Below, in pieces: positions 55,239 through 63,622 of a stretch of DNA of 64,000 bases. The translations under genes were made by a program, and so were the position numbers. Source of the stretch: Fusibacter bizertensis (GTDB taxonomy: Bacteria > Bacillota > Clostridia > Peptostreptococcales > Acidaminobacteraceae); assembly GCF_029914245.1 (NCBI RefSeq), contig NZ_JARYZI010000005.1, forward strand, positions 62,001 through 126,000. The letters run 5' to 3'. The notes under the pieces are model-generated. The model was not told where the DNA came from. It searched no databases and saw only the letters and a list, made by a program, of their open reading frames with translations. Numbering within the stretch: the first letter of the stretch is position 1; each line of letters starts with the position of its first letter.

Positions 55239-56339
55239 ATGGGATCAATAAGTCGAGAATTTATTGCACTTTGTCATCAATATTCTGATGCTGTGGATTT
55301 GATACAAGCAGGCGGAGGAAATGCATCGACAAAGTATTTACTTGAAAATGAAAGTACAAAAAAAATGATGATTAAAGCATCGGGTTTTCTAATGTCTGAA
55401 GTAGATGATAAAAGTGGCTTTAGTATAATTGATTTAGATAAAATAATCGCAATTGTTGATGGCGTCCAGAAGAATATAATTTCAATTGATGATGAATCGT
55501 TACAAAATCAAATGGTAAATGAGGCGAATTTATCTAAATTACGTCCGTCGATTGAAACATATCTGCATGCACTTTTACCGTTTAAACATGTGCTACATCT
55601 ACATTCATTTGCAGCACTGCGTTATACATCTACTGAGGATTATAGTAAAAGGGTTGCACATCAATTTGACAAACCAAACACCTACGACCATGATTTTCTA
55701 TGTGTAGGCTATGAAAAACCTGGCATGAAACTAGCACTCGAACTTCAACAAAAGTTGAATATGTATAAAGCTGTATATCATAAAACACCTCAGATCATAC
55801 TTTTGAAAAATCACGGTATTATTATTGCTGCAGATGATCTTGAGCAAGTAGAGCAACTCTATACTAAGAGTGAAGATTACTTGTTAAAGCAAATGGTTTT
55901 ACCTGTGGAGACATCTTCTTCATACAGACAAATCATTGATATCAAAAGAGCATTTGCATCTTCTTTCGATAATTTGCAAGTTTTTGTGAGATTAAACGAG
56001 GATCGTGATTTAGTAAGGTTTAAGCGTCTTCGATTATCATTTCCTGATGCAGTTGTTTTCTGTGGTCCTGAGGCAATTTACTCTGAGAACTATGATCAAC
56101 TGATTGATCACATTGAAGCATATAAGATCAAATATAATGATTTTCCTAAAATCATTGTTTATCAAAAGAATTTATATTTTGTAGCAACGACCATAAAAAA
56201 ATGTTTAGAGATTCAAGATGTACTTAAAATTCAATTTTTATTAGATGAGCAATTAGGTGAAAAACTTAACTTGCTTGAAGTTGCTCAAATATATGAGCTT
56301 CTCAACTGGGAAGCTGAAAAGTATCGAAAAAAATTATAG
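55239..56339 (+). CDS. Class II aldolase/adducin-family protein
   Basis: The 366-residue protein has the class II aldolase (AraD/FucA) fold in its first part: GGGNASTK phosphate-binding loop (about 25-32), KASGFLMSEVD, the zinc ligands His120 and His122 in HLHSF, and the third His192 in LLKNHGII. A Glu in PSIETYLHAL takes the catalytic position. Members are ketose-1-phosphate or ribulose-phosphate aldolases and epimerases. The C-terminal 150 residues extend beyond the usual 220-residue fold and are not recognised. It lies between a phosphatase and a nucleotidyltransferase gene. Confidence 0.85.
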   Translation: MGSISREFIALCHQYSDAVDLIQAGGGNASTKYLLENESTKKMMIKASGFLMSEVDDKSGFSIIDLDKIIAIVDGVQKNIISIDDESLQNQMVNEANLSKLRPSIETYLHALLPFKHVLHLHSFAALRYTSTEDYSKRVAHQFDKPNTYDHDFLCVGYEKPGMKLALELQQKLNMYKAVYHKTPQIILLKNHGIIIAADDLEQVEQLYTKSEDYLLKQMVLPVETSSSYRQIIDIKRAFASSFDNLQVFVRLNEDRDLVRFKRLRLSFPDAVVFCGPEAIYSENYDQLIDHIEAYKIKYNDFPKIIVYQKNLYFVATTIKKCLEIQDVLKIQFLLDEQLGEKLNLLEVAQIYELLNWEAEKYRKKL

Positions 56340-56355
56340 TTAGGATGGTTTTTTC

Positions 56356-57999
56356 ATGAAGATTATTATACCTATGTCTGGTAGAGGACAGCGTTTTATA
56401 AACAAAGGCTATAAAGTACCGAAACCATTGATTGAAGTAGATGGAAAGCCCATTATAGAACATGTTGTCGACATGTTTCCTGGTGAAGATGAGTTTATAT
56501 TTATCTGTGCAAAGGATCATTTAGAAACGACGAATATGAAGGCAATTTTGAATAGAATTGCGCCAAAGGGTAGAATTATTGCAATTGAGCCACATAAACT
56601 TGGACCAATATATGCAGTACAACAGGCATACACATATATTGATGCTGATGAAGAAGTAATTGTTAATTACTGTGATTTCGGTTGTTACTGGAATTATCAA
56701 GATTTTTTGGCGCATACCAGAGAGCGTGATGCGGATGGTGCGATACCGGCATACAAAGGTTTTCATCCTCATATGCTTGGAACAACAAATTATGCATTTA
56801 TGCGGGATCATGAACAATGGATGTTAGAAATTCAAGAGAAAAAGCCATTTACTGATAATCGAATGGCAGAATACGCTTCGTCAGGAACATATTATTTTAA
56901 AAGTGGTAAATTACTCAAGAAATATTTTGATTTAACAGTTGAAAGAGATTTAAATTTAAATGGTGAGTTTTATGTATCTGTTGTTTACAACTTATTGATA
57001 CAAGATCAGTTAAAGGTATCCATCTATGAAATACAACATATGCTCCAGTGGGGAACACCTGAGGATGTAGAAGATTATTTGTATCATTCGAACTATTTTA
57101 AAAAACTAATTCATAATAAACCGTATCATGCTACTAACCCAGATGTGATCAATCTAATCCCCTTAGCAGGGGAAGGTTCAAGGTTTAGTAATGAAGGCTA
57201 TATCACACCTAAGCCGCTCATTGAAATTTCTGGTAAGCCAATGATTTTACAAGCTTTTGATAGCTATCCAAAGTCGGATAATGCAAGGTTTATAGTTCTT
57301 GAAAAACATTGCGACGCATATGGAATTGACGATGTTCTAAAGTCAGAATACTCGGGAGCAAAGATCTTGAAATTGAATCACGTTACTGAAGGACAAGCGA
57401 TTACGGCATCCTTAGGTATAAATGCTGGAGACCTCGAAAAACCATTGTTAATTGCGGCTTGTGATAATGGACTTATAATAGACGAAGAGAAATACCGTCG
57501 TTTAATGGCTGATCAAAATTGCGATGTCATCTGTTTTACTTTTAAAAATAATCCCACAGTAGGGGCAAATCCAAAGGGTTATGGGTATATAAAAACTGAC
57601 AATACTGGCTGTATAAAAGACGTCTCAGTAAAAATACCGCTCTCAGAAAATCCAACAAAAGATCATGCAATTGTTGGTGCATTTTATTTTGCTAAAGCAA
57701 AATACTTTGTAGATGGTGTGGCGTATTTAAAAGAACATAATATAAGGGTAAACAATGAATTCTATATAGATTCAATTATGGGAATACTAAATGAACTTCA
57801 TGTAACGGGTTATGTTTTGACTTGTGATTATGAGAGTTGGGGGACTCCTAATGATTACAAAACGTACAGTTATTGGCAAAGTTTCTTTCATAAATCTAAT
57901 TTTCATCCGTATAGGATTGAACTAGACCCAAGCTTTAATCCGTTAAAGGTACAAGAGTGGAATGAGAAATTTTATGCATTTCAGCAAGAAAATAGGTAA
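56356..57999 (+). CDS. Tandem-duplicated sugar-phosphate nucleotidyltransferase
   Basis: Two complete nucleotidyltransferase domains are joined head to tail in 547 residues. Domain 1 (about 1-245) opens MKIIIPMSGRGQRF with PKPLIEVDGKPI, and domain 2 (about 265-530) opens NLIPLAGEGSRF (271-277) with PKPLIEISGKPM. The metal-site strand reads VNYCDFG in domain 1 and IAACDNG in domain 2. Both end with a GTPEDVEDY or GTPNDYKTY motif typical of sugar-phosphate nucleotidyltransferases. Single-domain enzymes are the rule, so this is either a duplicated activity or two different substrates. The start follows TAGGATGG. Confidence 0.85.
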   Translation: MKIIIPMSGRGQRFINKGYKVPKPLIEVDGKPIIEHVVDMFPGEDEFIFICAKDHLETTNMKAILNRIAPKGRIIAIEPHKLGPIYAVQQAYTYIDADEEVIVNYCDFGCYWNYQDFLAHTRERDADGAIPAYKGFHPHMLGTTNYAFMRDHEQWMLEIQEKKPFTDNRMAEYASSGTYYFKSGKLLKKYFDLTVERDLNLNGEFYVSVVYNLLIQDQLKVSIYEIQHMLQWGTPEDVEDYLYHSNYFKKLIHNKPYHATNPDVINLIPLAGEGSRFSNEGYITPKPLIEISGKPMILQAFDSYPKSDNARFIVLEKHCDAYGIDDVLKSEYSGAKILKLNHVTEGQAITASLGINAGDLEKPLLIAACDNGLIIDEEKYRRLMADQNCDVICFTFKNNPTVGANPKGYGYIKTDNTGCIKDVSVKIPLSENPTKDHAIVGAFYFAKAKYFVDGVAYLKEHNIRVNNEFYIDSIMGILNELHVTGYVLTCDYESWGTPNDYKTYSYWQSFFHKSNFHPYRIELDPSFNPLKVQEWNEKFYAFQQENR

Positions 58000-58002
58000 A
58001 TA

Positions 58003-58395
58003 ATGAAAAAGTGGTTTGAACTAGAGGTTGTTAGATATCTCGTGTCAGGTTTAAGTGCAGTTGCAACTGACTTTTTAATATACATGATGCTTTACCTTAT
58101 TTTTGAGGTTAATCCTTCGATTTCTAAGGGAATCTCATATATTTCAGGAGCTTTATTAGCTTTTTTAATCAATAGAGCATGGACTTTTGATGCCGGTAAA
58201 TCTCATCATACTCATATAGCACTGATCAAATTTACAGTTTTATATGCATTTAGCTTTTCGTTAAATGTCGTGATTAATGCTTTTGTTTTAAATATTAGTG
58301 AAATTGCGCTGTTAGGCTTTTCATTTGCAACTGGAACAAGTATCATTGTTAACTATATAGGACAGAAATTTTGGGTATTTAAAAAAATAGGATAA
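58003..58395 (+). CDS. GtrA-family membrane protein (putative lipid-linked sugar flippase)
   Basis: The 130-residue protein has four membrane helices and GtrA features: LVRYLVSGLSAVATDFLIYMML-like first helix, SKGISYISGALLAFLINRAWTF and a C-terminal NYIGQKFWVFK. GtrA proteins are believed to flip undecaprenyl-phosphate sugars. The gene begins 3 bp after the nucleotidyltransferase gene and precedes the GT2 gene, the standard pairing. Confidence 0.9.
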   Translation: MKKWFELEVVRYLVSGLSAVATDFLIYMMLYLIFEVNPSISKGISYISGALLAFLINRAWTFDAGKSHHTHIALIKFTVLYAFSFSLNVVINAFVLNISEIALLGFSFATGTSIIVNYIGQKFWVFKKIG

Positions 58396-58433
58396 TCATA
58401 CAATAAAATCTAAGTAATTAGAAAGGAAAACAA

Positions 58434-59159
58434 ATGCAACTTTCAATTGTTGTCCCTTGCTATAATGAAAAAGACAATATTCCACTTATTTTAAATCGTT
58501 TTTCTGAAGTTATTAAAGATCGTTCGATTGACGTGATCTTAGTCGATAACGGTTCCACTGATGGCAGTAACGAGGTATTTGAAGATTTAGTCCCAAATTA
58601 TAATTTTGCAAAACTCGTATCAGTTCCTATAAATAGAGGTTATGGCTTTGGGATTGTATCAGGCTTAAAATCTGCAAGTGGTGATTACATTGGCTGGACT
58701 CATGCTGATATGCAAACTGATCCAAGAGATGTAGCTCTTGTTTACGATATGATTTGCGCACAAGATACGGATAAACCTAAAAATATATATTATAAAGGAC
58801 TGAGAAAAAAGAGACCACTCATAGATGTTGTCTTTACTGTGGGAATGAGTCTTTACGAGAGTGTTAATTTTAAGATGAAATTATGGGATATCAATGCACA
58901 ACCTAATATTTTCCCAAAAGTTTTCTTTGATAGATTAGCTTTTTTTCCTGATGACTTTTCATTGGATCTTTATATGTATGTAATGGCAAGAGAATATGAT
59001 TTAAAAGTTGAACGTTTTGAGGTGCTGTTTACGGACCGAATTCACGGTGAATCAAAGTGGAATGATCAAACTTTAAAAGCAAAATGGAAGTTCATAAAAA
59101 GAACTTTATCTTTTAGTCGTTTACTTAAGTCAGAATTAAAAACACAAAATTTAGAATAG
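58434..59159 (+). CDS. Family 2 glycosyltransferase, DPM1-like
   Basis: The 241-residue protein has no membrane segment and starts LSIVVPCYNEKDNIPLIL, with the VDNGSTDGS loop and the HADMQTDP metal-binding segment. This size and pattern match dolichol/polyprenyl-phosphate sugar synthases. It would load a sugar from a nucleotide onto undecaprenyl phosphate at the inner face. GtrA directly upstream would then flip the product for the two GT-C proteins. It has GAAAGGAAA before ATG 58434 and ends 10 bp before the last gene. Confidence 0.88.
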   Translation: MQLSIVVPCYNEKDNIPLILNRFSEVIKDRSIDVILVDNGSTDGSNEVFEDLVPNYNFAKLVSVPINRGYGFGIVSGLKSASGDYIGWTHADMQTDPRDVALVYDMICAQDTDKPKNIYYKGLRKKRPLIDVVFTVGMSLYESVNFKMKLWDINAQPNIFPKVFFDRLAFFPDDFSLDLYMYVMAREYDLKVERFEVLFTDRIHGESKWNDQTLKAKWKFIKRTLSFSRLLKSELKTQNLE

Positions 59160-59169
59160 GGAGATTATA

Positions 59170-59757
59170 GTGGAATTTATAAGTCATAGAGTTAATACTA
59201 TTAAAGCGCTTAAAGAAACACCGGAAACTTGTGGTGTAGAATTAGACCTTAGAGATCAAAATGGAGAAATCATCATATCTCATGATCCATTTGTTATTGG
59301 TGAAAAGTTTGAAGATTATCTGAAGCATTATCACCATGGGACAATGATATTAAATATTAAAAGTGAGCGAATCGAACATAAAGTATTGGAATTAATTAAA
59401 AAATATAACATTGAGCAGTACTTTTTCTTAGATTCGTCTTTTCCTATGATTTATTTGCTTTCAAATGAAGGTGAGCAAAATATTGCCATTAGATTCTCTG
59501 AGTTTGAAGGGTTGGATACGATTAGAAAAATGGCTGGCAAGGTCAAATGGATATGGGTTGATTGTTTCTCATATCTTCCAATAGATCAAGTTATATATAA
59601 TGAAATAAAGGCACTGGGCTACAAAATATGCTTAGTTTCACCTGAATTGCAAGGGAGAGATGAAGCAATAGAAGCCTATAAGACCTATAGTGATGCTCAA
59701 GGTATCGTTTGGGATGCTATATGTACAAAATTATACAATTTTCATCGATGGAAGTAA
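59170..59757 (+). CDS. GDPD/PI-PLC-like phosphodiesterase of the glycan cluster
   Basis: The 195-residue protein keeps key glycerophosphodiesterase positions: His in SHRVN, Glu-x-Asp in VELDLR and His in ISHDPF. The third metal-ligand strand, usually LEIK, reads LNIKSE. The rest (FFLDSSFPM, IRFSEFE, WVDCF and LVSPELQGRDE) resembles the short GDPD-like proteins found in capsule or surface-polysaccharide clusters. It is shorter than standard GlpQ/UgpQ enzymes and has no signal peptide. It may make, cleave or move a phosphodiester substituent on the glycan. The start is GTG 59170. Confidence 0.65.
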   Translation: MEFISHRVNTIKALKETPETCGVELDLRDQNGEIIISHDPFVIGEKFEDYLKHYHHGTMILNIKSERIEHKVLELIKKYNIEQYFFLDSSFPMIYLLSNEGEQNIAIRFSEFEGLDTIRKMAGKVKWIWVDCFSYLPIDQVIYNEIKALGYKICLVSPELQGRDEAIEAYKTYSDAQGIVWDAICTKLYNFHRWK

Positions 59758-59765
59758 TTATAATT

Positions 59766-59793
59766 GTAGCGATTTATGCCGCTACTTTTTTTT
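59766..59793 (+). terminator. Intrinsic terminator of the glycan operon
   Basis: Stem GTAGCG (59766-59771) with CGCTAC (59780-59785), eight-base loop and eight T residues. It closes the run of eight genes. Confidence 0.85.
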
Positions 59794-59926
59794 ATTTTAA
59801 AATATTCAACTATCATTTCATATATATTACAAAGAAATTAAGTGTTGATACAAATTGCCACAAATGAAAGATTATAAGATAAAATAAAGCTGTAACTTTA
59901 CAACGATTTATGAGGAGGAGACACTT

Positions 59927-62854
59927 ATGAAAAATAGAAACGCAATAATTTTCATACTTTTTTTGACACTGATTCTATTTTCCAACAATGCAAGCCCATC
60001 CTATGCGGGCACACTTACCGATACCCGATTAGAGGAAATTAATAACGATTTTAAAGGGCTTTGGGTTGCTACGGTCTTAAACCTTGATTATCCAAGTAAA
60101 GCTACAACTGATAGTGCCACACTTAAAAAAGAAGCCATTGAGATATTGGATAAAGCACAGATCATGGGAATTAATGCTATTGTATTACAAGTTCGTCCCT
60201 CAGCAGATGCATTATATCAATCTAAAATTTATCCATGGTCTAAATACCTTACAGGTAAACAGGGTGTAGCACCGTCTGATGATTTTGATCCATTAAAGTT
60301 TTGGATCGATGAAGCACACAAGCGTAACATTGCACTTCATGCATGGTTAAACCCATATAGAATTACAAGAAAAAATGGTTCAGAGCCATCTTATGATTAT
60401 AGTAGTCTAGCAAGTAATCACCCTGCAAAGTTACATCCACAGTGGGTGGTTGAACATACTGATGGTAATTTATATTTTAATCCTGGATTACCAGAAGTTA
60501 GAGAACATATAGTAGAGAGTATTATGGAAATTGTAAGTAATTATGATGTAGATGGTATTCATTTTGATGATTACTTCTATCCAAGTACGAGTTTTAATGA
60601 TGGAGATGCATATAAAAAATATGGTGCAAACTTTAACTCACTTTCTGACTGGCGCCGCAATAATGTAGATGCTTTAATTAACGATGTATATACTGCAATA
60701 AAAGAAGAAAAACCTCAAGTAAGGTTTGGTGTAAGTCCTTTTGGAATATGGGCAAACGCTAAAAATAACAAAGAGGGTAGCGATACTAATGGTTTTGAGT
60801 CATATTATAGCCAATATGCGGATACAAAAAAATGGCTTCAAACAAATATGGTAGATTATTTAGCGCCACAATTATACTGGAATATCGGATACAATGCGGC
60901 AGATTATAGCAAGCTTGTAGCATGGTGGGCAGACGCCGCAAAGGATTCAAAAGCGAATCTATACATTGGACAAGCTGCATATAGAGTTGGAGATAAAGAT
61001 GTAACTAGTCCTTGGTATGGTGTGGATGAAATTTCGAGACAACTCACTTTAAATAAATCTTATGCTCAGATCAAGGGGAGCATCTATTTCAGATATGCTT
61101 TTTTTAAGGATAATATGGATTTGTCTAATCTATTAACAGTTCATAATAATAGCAATGGTATAGGTTCTGTACAAAAATTGCTCGTTATTGGTCGCCCAGT
61201 GAAGGATGTAACGACTACAAGTAGTTTTTATTTCATCGGAGGTGCATCAGATGTTAATTATCCTGTTTACCTCAATGGTGAGGAAATTAGAATAAGAACT
61301 ATGTCCGGTTATTTTGGTACGTATGTCCCCCTCAAAAATGGTGTAAATACATTTGTCATCAGTCAAAATGGCAAAAAAGTTACACGCAAAATCACAAGAG
61401 TTTCTAAGTCGACTACTCAAGCTTCACCAATGACAAAACCTGAGATTATCACAGGTTCTACATGGCCTCAAACGGCTACTATGATAAGCACCGATGAAGA
61501 ATTGAAGTTTTACTGTCGTGCGCCAATTGGTGCAACCGTTACAGCAACTTTAGCTGGAAAAACATACAACCTTATTCCAAACACTAAATCAACTACTTCT
61601 ACTGCACTCTATTCGACTTCTTATTCACTGAGAATAAAAGCACCTGTTCAGTCGGGTAGTGCTAAGATTGTTGACCTTGGAAAACCAATTTATAAGATGT
61701 CATACAAAGGAACTGTTGATACAGAGACAGGAAACGTCAATGTGAAAATTGCGATGGAGGGTGCCCCACTTGTAGCAATAGTTAATGACGAGTTTATAAA
61801 TTCATACGAGTCAGCTACTACATCTAATGGCGCACATTTTATTTTACAAAAGGGGATGAAAGACTATATAACAGGAGAAAATGGTGATTATACACGATTA
61901 TCTTCTGGGATATGGGTGAAGACAAATGATATTTCTGTTTCTAATTCAACGCTTAGTAAAAATGTTATCAATAAAATTTCTACGAGTAATACAAGTAAAA
62001 AAGAAGAAATCTATTTTGATATGTCTCAGCAAGTTGTAAGTTCTGTTGATTATGATGGTAAATTTGTTGAAATTAGTTTTGCCAACACTTATAAGATACC
62101 AGAATTTAGCAGTCAAAATAGCAGTCTAATTAAATCTTCAGAACATATAGCAGAAAATAGTCTAATGAAAGTTAGATTTGAAATAAGTAACCCAGAAAGT
62201 TTAGCTGGTTACTATATGGAAAATACAACAAAAGGTGTAAAATTAGTGCTTAAGAAAAAATTTGCTGCATATTCTGTGAATCCTAATTTTCCATTAGAGG
62301 GTGCTGTAATTATGATTGACCCAGGTCATGGTGGAACTGATTCGGGAGCAATTGGCCTTTTAGGTACTTTGTATACTGAGAAAGGTGTTGTTTTAGATTA
62401 TAGTTTTTATCTCAAGGCAATTTTAGAAGGTTTAGGCGCTGATGTGATTATGACGCGTGATCAAAACATATATGTGAGTCTTGATAGTAGACTGATGTTG
62501 TCTAGAGCTGAATCACCAGATTTGTTTATCTCAATTCATGCAGATAGTTTAGATGATTCAGCAGATATATCTAAAGTGCGTGGTTTTACTATCTATTACA
62601 AAGATCCTATTGCAAAAGCTTTTGCAAATTCACTAAAAGAGACAATTTCGTCTAAGCATGCAATAGTGAATAGAGGCGTAAAAAATATGAACTTTTATGT
62701 TGTGAGAGGAACTTGGACGCCTTCAGTATTAATAGAAACTGGATTTATGCCAAATCCAAGTGATTTTCAATGGCTAACAGATGCATATGAACAAGAGATG
62801 TTTGCTAAAACCATAGGCGAGACAATTGTAAAATATTTTAGCCAAAGTAATTAA
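59927..62854 (+). CDS. Secreted fusion of GHL10 glycoside hydrolase-like and amidase_3 domains
   Basis: The 975-residue protein has a signal peptide (about 1-28), a GHL10/DUF187 TIM-barrel domain (about 40-380, with FKGLWVATV, LQVRPSADALY, HAWLNPYR and DGIHFDDYF), a middle region of beta-rich linker domains (about 415-780) and a C-terminal N-acetylmuramoyl-L-alanine amidase. The amidase has zinc ligands His801 (DPGHGG), Glu818 and His871 (SIHADS) and the catalytic Glu in LIETGFM. The linker ends with an AMIN-like strand. GHL10 proteins cleave denuded peptidoglycan glycans, so two cell-wall activities are joined. It has AGGAGGAG before the start. Confidence 0.9.
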   Translation: MKNRNAIIFILFLTLILFSNNASPSYAGTLTDTRLEEINNDFKGLWVATVLNLDYPSKATTDSATLKKEAIEILDKAQIMGINAIVLQVRPSADALYQSKIYPWSKYLTGKQGVAPSDDFDPLKFWIDEAHKRNIALHAWLNPYRITRKNGSEPSYDYSSLASNHPAKLHPQWVVEHTDGNLYFNPGLPEVREHIVESIMEIVSNYDVDGIHFDDYFYPSTSFNDGDAYKKYGANFNSLSDWRRNNVDALINDVYTAIKEEKPQVRFGVSPFGIWANAKNNKEGSDTNGFESYYSQYADTKKWLQTNMVDYLAPQLYWNIGYNAADYSKLVAWWADAAKDSKANLYIGQAAYRVGDKDVTSPWYGVDEISRQLTLNKSYAQIKGSIYFRYAFFKDNMDLSNLLTVHNNSNGIGSVQKLLVIGRPVKDVTTTSSFYFIGGASDVNYPVYLNGEEIRIRTMSGYFGTYVPLKNGVNTFVISQNGKKVTRKITRVSKSTTQASPMTKPEIITGSTWPQTATMISTDEELKFYCRAPIGATVTATLAGKTYNLIPNTKSTTSTALYSTSYSLRIKAPVQSGSAKIVDLGKPIYKMSYKGTVDTETGNVNVKIAMEGAPLVAIVNDEFINSYESATTSNGAHFILQKGMKDYITGENGDYTRLSSGIWVKTNDISVSNSTLSKNVINKISTSNTSKKEEIYFDMSQQVVSSVDYDGKFVEISFANTYKIPEFSSQNSSLIKSSEHIAENSLMKVRFEISNPESLAGYYMENTTKGVKLVLKKKFAAYSVNPNFPLEGAVIMIDPGHGGTDSGAIGLLGTLYTEKGVVLDYSFYLKAILEGLGADVIMTRDQNIYVSLDSRLMLSRAESPDLFISIHADSLDDSADISKVRGFTIYYKDPIAKAFANSLKETISSKHAIVNRGVKNMNFYVVRGTWTPSVLIETGFMPNPSDFQWLTDAYEQEMFAKTIGETIVKYFSQSN

Positions 62855-62890
62855 TCGTATTAAATAATTAAAATTGCAAATCAACTTGAT

Positions 62891-62950
62891 AAGTGTCTAC
62901 TTTCTACAAACTATGGGTATAGTATTGTGGAAAATAGACACTTTTTTTAC
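62891..62950 (+). terminator. Intrinsic terminator after the fusion hydrolase gene
   Basis: Stem AAGTGTCTA (62891-62899) with TAGACACTT, plus inner CTACA/TGTGG-type pairing, followed by TTTTTT. Confidence 0.8.
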
Positions 62951-63010
62951 ATAAAGCGTATTGTTCACATTTAGTTCATTATAAATTAGTAAATTGTAAA
63001 CATAAGTCTA

Positions 63011-63095
63011 TTTACATCTTTCACAATCTAAGTTAAAATATACTTCGTACACGAAACATCGTACACGAAATATCGTATACGATGCTTTACGTACG
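63011..63095 (+). promoter_or_regulatory. MarR operon promoter with four tandem palindromic operators
   Basis: A TTTACA (63011-63016) and TAAAAT (63034-63039) with a 17-bp spacer form a good promoter. From its start point four related sites follow: TCGTACACGA (63045-63054), TCGTACACGA (63059-63068), ATCGTATACGAT (63072-63083, perfect palindrome) and CGTACG (63090-63095), centred 14, 14 and 15 bp apart. They lie between the -10 box and the MarR gene, the place for autorepression. Expected ligand: the MarR protein encoded downstream. Confidence 0.65.
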
Positions 63096-63139
63096 GTGTA
63101 GATAATATGAGTATATTTAATTTGAAAAGGAAGTTGTCA

Positions 63140-63589
63140 ATGGACGAATTTGAACGGAGTTATGAAGTCATACGTAGAGTTAAAAGAATAAAAGAATCAA
63201 TGCATGAAGGAATGAGCAAGTTGTTTAAAGATGCAAACCTTACAGGCCCTCAAGGGATGGTAGTAGGCATCTTAATGAGATTCGGGTCACTGAAGATCAG
63301 TGATATATCTCAACATATGGGGTTATCCATGAGTACAGTTTCTGGAATTCTAGATAGATTGGAAAGAGACGATATTATACTTCGAGAGAAAAGTGACGAA
63401 GATGGTAGAGTTATTCTCATTCGACTGACGGATACCTTTAAACAATCCTCTGCAGAAACATTTTCAAGACCAGGTGACATATGGGGTAAAAGCCTCAACT
63501 TAGCAACAGAAGAAGAGTTGCAAACGATTTTAGATGCATTATCTATTCTTGAAAGACTGATGCAAGAGGCACAAGAAAAAAGGCTTTAG
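63140..63589 (+). CDS. MarR-family transcriptional regulator
   Basis: I chose ATG 63140, with AAAGGAAG at proper spacing; ATG 63107 lacks a site. The 149-residue protein has the winged-helix fold: ISDISQHMGLSMSTVSGILDRLERDDIILREKSDEDGR, where the D-x-R wing motif is visible. It is followed 33 bp later by an ABC exporter gene, so it probably represses its own operon and the exporter in response to a toxic ligand. The four palindromes upstream are its likely binding sites. Confidence 0.9.
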   Translation: MDEFERSYEVIRRVKRIKESMHEGMSKLFKDANLTGPQGMVVGILMRFGSLKISDISQHMGLSMSTVSGILDRLERDDIILREKSDEDGRVILIRLTDTFKQSSAETFSRPGDIWGKSLNLATEEELQTILDALSILERLMQEAQEKRL

Positions 63590-63622
63590 CGAAAGTTACA
63601 TTAAAAAAATAAGGAGAGTTAC

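Noticed and set aside
63107-63139. Upstream ATG for the MarR gene
   Set aside because: There is no ribosome binding site before it; ATG 63140 has AAAGGAAG at proper distance.
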